A stretch of DNA of 5,747 nt from an uncultured Enorma sp. GTDB taxonomy: Bacteria > Actinomycetota > Coriobacteriia > Coriobacteriales > Coriobacteriaceae. Shown here piece by piece: positions 3,948 to 5,747 of the stretch. The notes beneath the pieces were generated by a model. It did no database searches, was not told where the DNA came from, and saw only the letters and a list, made by a program, of their open reading frames with translations. The stretch is taken from NCBI GenBank assembly GCA_905210055.1, contig CAJLVH010000123.1, positions 1-5,747 of the forward strand. Reading direction: 5' to 3'. A program made the position numbers and the translations under genes. Each line of letters begins with the position of its first letter. Position 1 is the first letter of the stretch.

Positions 3948-5747
3948 ATGAACGGAATGATCGTCGTGTTGGTAGCAGCGGTGGTGCTTGCCGCCGGCTA
4001 CCTGCTCTATGGACGGTGGCTCGCGCGCACATGGGGTATCGACCGCGAGGCGCTCACGCCCGCGAAGCGCATGGAAGACGGCAAGAACTTCTCGCCCGCT
4101 TCCTGCTTCACCGCGTTCTCTCACCAGTTCAGCTCCATCTGCGGTGCCGGCCCTGTGACGGGCACCATCGCCGCCATGATGTTCGGCTGGCTTCCCGTGG
4201 TGCTGTGGGTGCTCGTGGGCGGTATCTTCTTCGGCGCGGTGCACGACTTCGGCGCGCTCTATGCGAGCGTGAAAAATAATGGCAAGTCGCTCGCGCAGCT
4301 CGTCGAGAAGTATATCGGCCGCACCGGACGCCGTCTGTTCCTGCTCTTCAGCTGGCTCTTCACGATCATCGTCATCGCGGCGTTCGTTGACATGGTGGCT
4401 GGCACGTTCATGACGGTCGCAGACGCCCAGACCGGCGCGGTGGATTTCGCCGCTTCGTACGCCGGCGGCGCTGCGGGCACCATCTCGATCCTCTTCACGT
4501 TCGTGGCCATCGCGTTCGGCTGGATCAACCGTCGCTTCGGTCTCACCGGTTGGCGCGAGCTCGTGCTTGCCGTAGCGCTCTTCGTGGCGATGTTTGCTGT
4601 TGGCATGCAGTTCCCGGTGTACCTCGATAAGCTTGGCTGGTTCGCTGTCATCACCGTGTATCTGCTGTTCGCGGCGGCCATGCCCATCCAGACGCTCAAG
4701 CAGCCGCGCGACTACCTTACGAGCATCATGATGATCCTCATGATCGCGTGCGCCGTGGTGGGCATCTTCGTGCTCGGCGTGCGCGGCGAGGCGCAGATCA
4801 CCGCGCCCATGGTGGCCGATTTCTCCGCCCTCGCGGCCAACGGCAGCTACGTGTTCCCGCTGCTCTTCGTGTCCGTTGCATGCGGCGCGCTCTCCGGCTT
4901 CCACAGCCTCGTTTCCACGAACACCTCTTCCAAGCAGGTCGAAAAAGAGCAGGACATGCTCCCTGTGGGCTACGGCGCGATGGTCGTCGAGAGCTTCGTG
5001 GGCGTGCTCGCCATCGTGGTCGCGGGTATCATGTTCACCACGATGAACACTGGCGGCACCGGTGGCGCCGCGGTGGGAACCCCGTTTGCGATCTTCTCCA
5101 CGGGCGTTGCGAATGGCATGGCTGCCTTTGGCGTCGACGCTACGCTCGCGAAGGTCTTCATGACGATGTGCGTCTCTGCGCTGGCCTTGACCTCGGTTGA
5201 TGCTGTGGCGCGTATCGGCCGCCTCTCGTTCCAGGAGTTCTTCGCCACGAGCAACGACGCCGCCGAGGACGTGTCTGCTGCTGCGAACGCGACGGGTGCG
5301 GCGAAGGTCTTCGGCAACACGTGGGTTGCGACCGTGCTCACACTGGCGCTGGGCCTCGCACTCGCCTTTGGCGGCTACACCAACATCTGGCCGCTCTTCG
5401 GCGCATCGAACCAGCTTCTGGGCGGCATGACCATGATTACGCTCGCGGTGTTCTGCAAGTGCACCGGCCGCAAGGGCTTCATGCTCTACGTGCCCGTGGC
5501 GTTCCTGCTGTGCTCGACGTTCACGTCGCTCGTGCAGTCCACGCTCGGCTGCATCACCGCGCTGCAGACGAGCGGCATGGCGGTTATCGCGACCTCCGGC
5601 CTGCAGCTCGTGTTTGCGATCCTGCTTATGGTGCTCGGCCTCATCGTGGCATACAACTGCCTGAAGGAGCTCTTCACCAAGAAGGCCGGCTCGCTGCCGG
5701 ACGAGGAGCCCGAGTGGTCGCAGATGGGTGCCGCCCGCTCTGGTACC
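3948..5747 (+). CDS. cstA: CstA-family (carbon starvation protein A) transporter, 3' end outside window
   Basis: This is a polytopic inner-membrane importer. Characterised E. coli relatives are CstA (peptide and pyruvate uptake in carbon starvation) and BtsT/YjiY (pyruvate:H+ symport). 600 codons are open to the window edge without a stop. Diagnostic blocks, numbered from ATG 3948, are HQFSSICGAGPVTG (59-72) and FGAVHDFGALYASVKNNGKSL (about 95-115). Later come GALSGFHSLVSTNTSSKQ with a following PVGYGAMVVESFVG, then LTSVDAVARIGRLSFQEFF, then GGYTNIWPLFGASNQLLGGM. There are many hydrophobic segments and a hydrophilic tail (KKAGSLPDEEPEWSQM) just before the edge, so little is probably missing. 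That makes it shorter than the roughly 700-residue E. coli protein. The gene is preceded by its own promoter, leader peptide and terminator, so expression is probably set by attenuation. No upstream cotranscribed gene is evident. The substrate (pyruvate, peptide or amino acid) cannot be decided from sequence. Family assignment is secure; the symbol is by family. Confidence 0.93.
   Translation, partial: MNGMIVVLVAAVVLAAGYLLYGRWLARTWGIDREALTPAKRMEDGKNFSPASCFTAFSHQFSSICGAGPVTGTIAAMMFGWLPVVLWVLVGGIFFGAVHDFGALYASVKNNGKSLAQLVEKYIGRTGRRLFLLFSWLFTIIVIAAFVDMVAGTFMTVADAQTGAVDFAASYAGGAAGTISILFTFVAIAFGWINRRFGLTGWRELVLAVALFVAMFAVGMQFPVYLDKLGWFAVITVYLLFAAAMPIQTLKQPRDYLTSIMMILMIACAVVGIFVLGVRGEAQITAPMVADFSALAANGSYVFPLLFVSVACGALSGFHSLVSTNTSSKQVEKEQDMLPVGYGAMVVESFVGVLAIVVAGIMFTTMNTGGTGGAAVGTPFAIFSTGVANGMAAFGVDATLAKVFMTMCVSALALTSVDAVARIGRLSFQEFFATSNDAAEDVSAAANATGAAKVFGNTWVATVLTLALGLALAFGGYTNIWPLFGASNQLLGGMTMITLAVFCKCTGRKGFMLYVPVAFLLCSTFTSLVQSTLGCITALQTSGMAVIATSGLQLVFAILLMVLGLIVAYNCLKELFTKKAGSLPDEEPEWSQMGAARSGT

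Noticed and set aside
3795..4904. 369-codon open frame on the - strand opposite the CstA gene
   Set aside because: It has the same antisense composition (His, Arg and Glu rich) and would run through the attenuator hairpins; there is no recognisable family.

Overview
The window is GC-rich, protein-dense bacterial DNA with all genes on the + strand. The gene set is an energy-coupling-factor (ECF) vitamin-type transporter, a YbaL/Kef-type cation:proton antiporter and a CstA-family transporter. High-GC codon use, AGGAGG/AAGGA-type ribosome sites and ECF transport suggest a high-GC Gram-positive. A gut coriobacterium of the Eggerthella type is my guess from sequence style only; no taxonomic marker is present.

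Layout. (1) 1-506 is the 3' end of an ECF-type ABC ATPase. It overlaps by 20 bp the start of an ECF substrate-binding (S) component, 487-1245; the two form the end of a dedicated ECF operon. (2) 1246-1498 is intergenic and dominated by a 135-bp near-perfect palindrome (34-bp arms, 1258-1291 and 1359-1392) with further nested pairing. It is flanked by a near-perfect 10-11 bp direct repeat. (3) 1499-3514 encodes a complete CPA2 antiporter with a membrane domain, an NAD(H)-type RCK_N domain and an RCK_C domain. (4) 3515-3947 is a 433-bp regulatory gap. It holds a second long inverted repeat (3549-3581 / 3599-3631), a good sigma70-type promoter (3667-3695), a 14-codon leader peptide ending in three Ile codons with its own ribosome site (3758-3802), a set of competing GC hairpins, and a Rho-independent terminator with a T5 tail (3847-3880). 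(5) 3948 to the window edge is a CstA-family transporter, 600 codons visible without a stop.

The three transport units look independently transcribed. The most interesting region is the CstA leader. Promoter, short Ile-ending leader ORF, alternative hairpins and terminator are all arranged as in a translation-dependent attenuator, which to my knowledge is not a standard control for CstA transporters. The two long palindromes share an unusual nested architecture and may be members of one family of small non-coding palindromic elements.
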